From contig NZ_AVSV01000028.1 of NCBI RefSeq assembly GCF_000498355.1, forward strand, positions 124,001-188,000: 64,000 nucleotides of DNA, written 5' to 3'. This document shows positions 63,223 to 64,000 of the stretch, piece after piece. A program made the position numbers and the translations under genes. Position 1 is the first letter of the stretch. Each line of letters starts with the position of its first letter. Below the pieces are notes generated by a model. The model was not told the DNA's origin, made no database searches, and saw nothing but the letters and a program-made list of their open reading frames with translations. The DNA comes from Clostridium sp. Ade.TY (GTDB taxonomy: Bacteria; Bacillota; Clostridia; Clostridiales; Clostridiaceae).

Positions 63223-63267
63223 AAAAAAGGTATAAATTGTTATATAAATAACAATTTATACCTTTTT
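63223..63267 (-). terminator. Terminator after the RNA helicase gene
   Basis: Long hairpin AAAAAGGTATAAATTGTTAT with its complement, loop of about six, followed by T residues on the minus strand and ending about 30 bases past the helicase stop. Confidence 0.85.
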
Positions 63268-63295
63268 ATGAAATAATTATTTGAATCTTAAATAT

Positions 63296-64000
63296 TTATT
63301 TTTTAGCTATTTCAACTCTTAACTTTTTGCCTTTTATAGTTTTTTCTTTTAATCCATTAATAACTTTTTTACCTTTATTATTAAGTATTTCAACTGTAGA
63401 TCCCATATCTTTAATATCAATTATACCTACATCTTCTTTTTCAACACCTTCAATACTCATTATAGTTCCAACTATATCAATTGCTCTTATCTTTTTCTTT
63501 TTTCCACCATTTAAATATATTTTAGTTATATTTTTATTTAATTTCTTTGTAATTTTTTTAATTTCAGGTTTACTTTTTAGAACATTTATACTTTCTTCTA
63601 TATTTGAATTTTCACCTTCTTTATAGTCTTCTATTTTAAAACCTATATATTCTTCTATTCTATCTAAATATTTATTTTCAAAAGGAGTCATAATAGTTAT
63701 TGATTTACCACTTCTCCCTTTTCTTCCTGTTCTACCTATTCTATGAACGTAACTTTCTTTCTCAACTGGTATATCTATATTTATTACATGAGTTACATTA
63801 TCTACATCAATACCTCTTGAAGCTATATCAGTTGCAATTAATATTCTAAAATTTCCTTCTTTAAACTCATTCATCTTTTTTGTTCTATCTTTTTGTAACA
63901 TATCACCATGTATTTTATCTATTGAATATCCTTTTCCTTTAAAATACTTATATGCTACCTCTACATTTTCTTTTGTTCTACAAAATATAATTGCAGTTTC
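63296..64000 (-). CDS. DEAD-box RNA helicase, DbpA-like (C-terminal part, cut by window edge)
   Basis: The frame is open to base 64000, so the N-terminal RecA domain is outside the window. What remains is the second RecA domain: ETAIIFCRTKENVE (motif IV region), RILIATDIASRGIDV (motif V) and HRIGRTGRKGRSG (motif VI). A C-terminal RNA-binding domain of about 75 residues follows (ITKIYLNGGKKKKIRAIDIVGTI), similar to the DbpA/YxiN domain that recognises 23S rRNA hairpin 92. An in-frame ATG at 63901 is internal and not the start. It should be an RNA chaperone in ribosome assembly or cold adaptation. Confidence 0.88.
   Translation of the reverse strand, partial: ETAIIFCRTKENVEVAYKYFKGKGYSIDKIHGDMLQKDRTKKMNEFKEGNFRILIATDIASRGIDVDNVTHVINIDIPVEKESYVHRIGRTGRKGRSGKSITIMTPFENKYLDRIEEYIGFKIEDYKEGENSNIEESINVLKSKPEIKKITKKLNKNITKIYLNGGKKKKIRAIDIVGTIMSIEGVEKEDVGIIDIKDMGSTVEILNNKGKKVINGLKEKTIKGKKLRVEIAKK

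Overview
The window is a stretch of chromosome from a low-GC, anaerobic, endospore-forming Firmicute, almost certainly Clostridium sensu stricto. The signs are very high A+T in coding and intergenic DNA, strong GGAGG-type ribosome binding sites, many U-tailed hairpin terminators, Clostridium-type hypothetical families, the anaerobic sulfite reductase AsrABC, a PPi-type phosphofructokinase and the sporulation protein YtaF. I see no tRNA, rRNA, CRISPR array, prophage or insertion sequence. Both ends cut a gene: recJ on the left and a DEAD-box RNA helicase on the right.

Layout. 1-7.4 kb: a minus-strand run mnmH, parE, parC, DJ-1/PfpI protein, recJ. 7.5-11.2 kb: single minus-strand genes tpx, a membrane glycosyltransferase and gdhA. 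11.4-16.6 kb: uvsE, then membrane protein, rhomboid protease, pepF and a small hypothetical. 16.8-20.6 kb: a zinc-type ABC transporter under a Fur-family 7-1-7 operator, a convergent Fur-family regulator, and pfp. 20.7-29.7 kb: cysteine desulfurase-like enzyme, a DUF4397 pair, TetR/ABC-F divergent pair, dut, a Cna_B-like protein, a uracil permease with a PyrR leader, and a polysaccharide deacetylase. 29.7-38.0 kb: c-di-GMP protein, ChbG-like deacetylase, MATE pump, Crp/Fnr regulator facing a C_GCAxxG_C_C protein, TtcA-like tRNA thiolase and Clostridium-specific hypotheticals.

38.0-49.8 kb is the metabolic core. hemA, sirC, hemC, cobA-hemD, hemB, hemL and cbiK make sirohydrochlorin from glutamyl-tRNA and insert its metal. 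Next to them, asrA-asrB-asrC (a siroheme enzyme) and an FNT-family channel of the hydrosulfide type reduce sulfite and probably export HS-. A Crp/Fnr regulator precedes them, and a perfect CRP-like palindrome lies between it and the channel gene. So cofactor supply, enzyme, product export and control are adjacent.

50.0-64.0 kb: a two-gene operon of a divergent cis-prenyltransferase and a CrtI-type desaturase; an NSS transporter; HAD phosphatase; DedA-like protein; ytaF; an iron alcohol dehydrogenase; and a sigma-54 module. That module has an enhancer-binding protein with a NifA-like cysteine pattern and no ATG/GTG/TTG start, a large GltD/HdrD-like flavo-iron-sulfur protein, and an EamA transporter preceded by a good -24/-12 promoter with inverted repeats about 120 bp upstream.

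The observations I rate highest are the sigma-54 module, the prenyltransferase/desaturase pair, and the uracil permease leader. The leader has two PyrR sites, one wired to a terminator and one apparently to the ribosome binding site. Starts given below were often moved inward from the longest possible frame because the ribosome binding site demands it.
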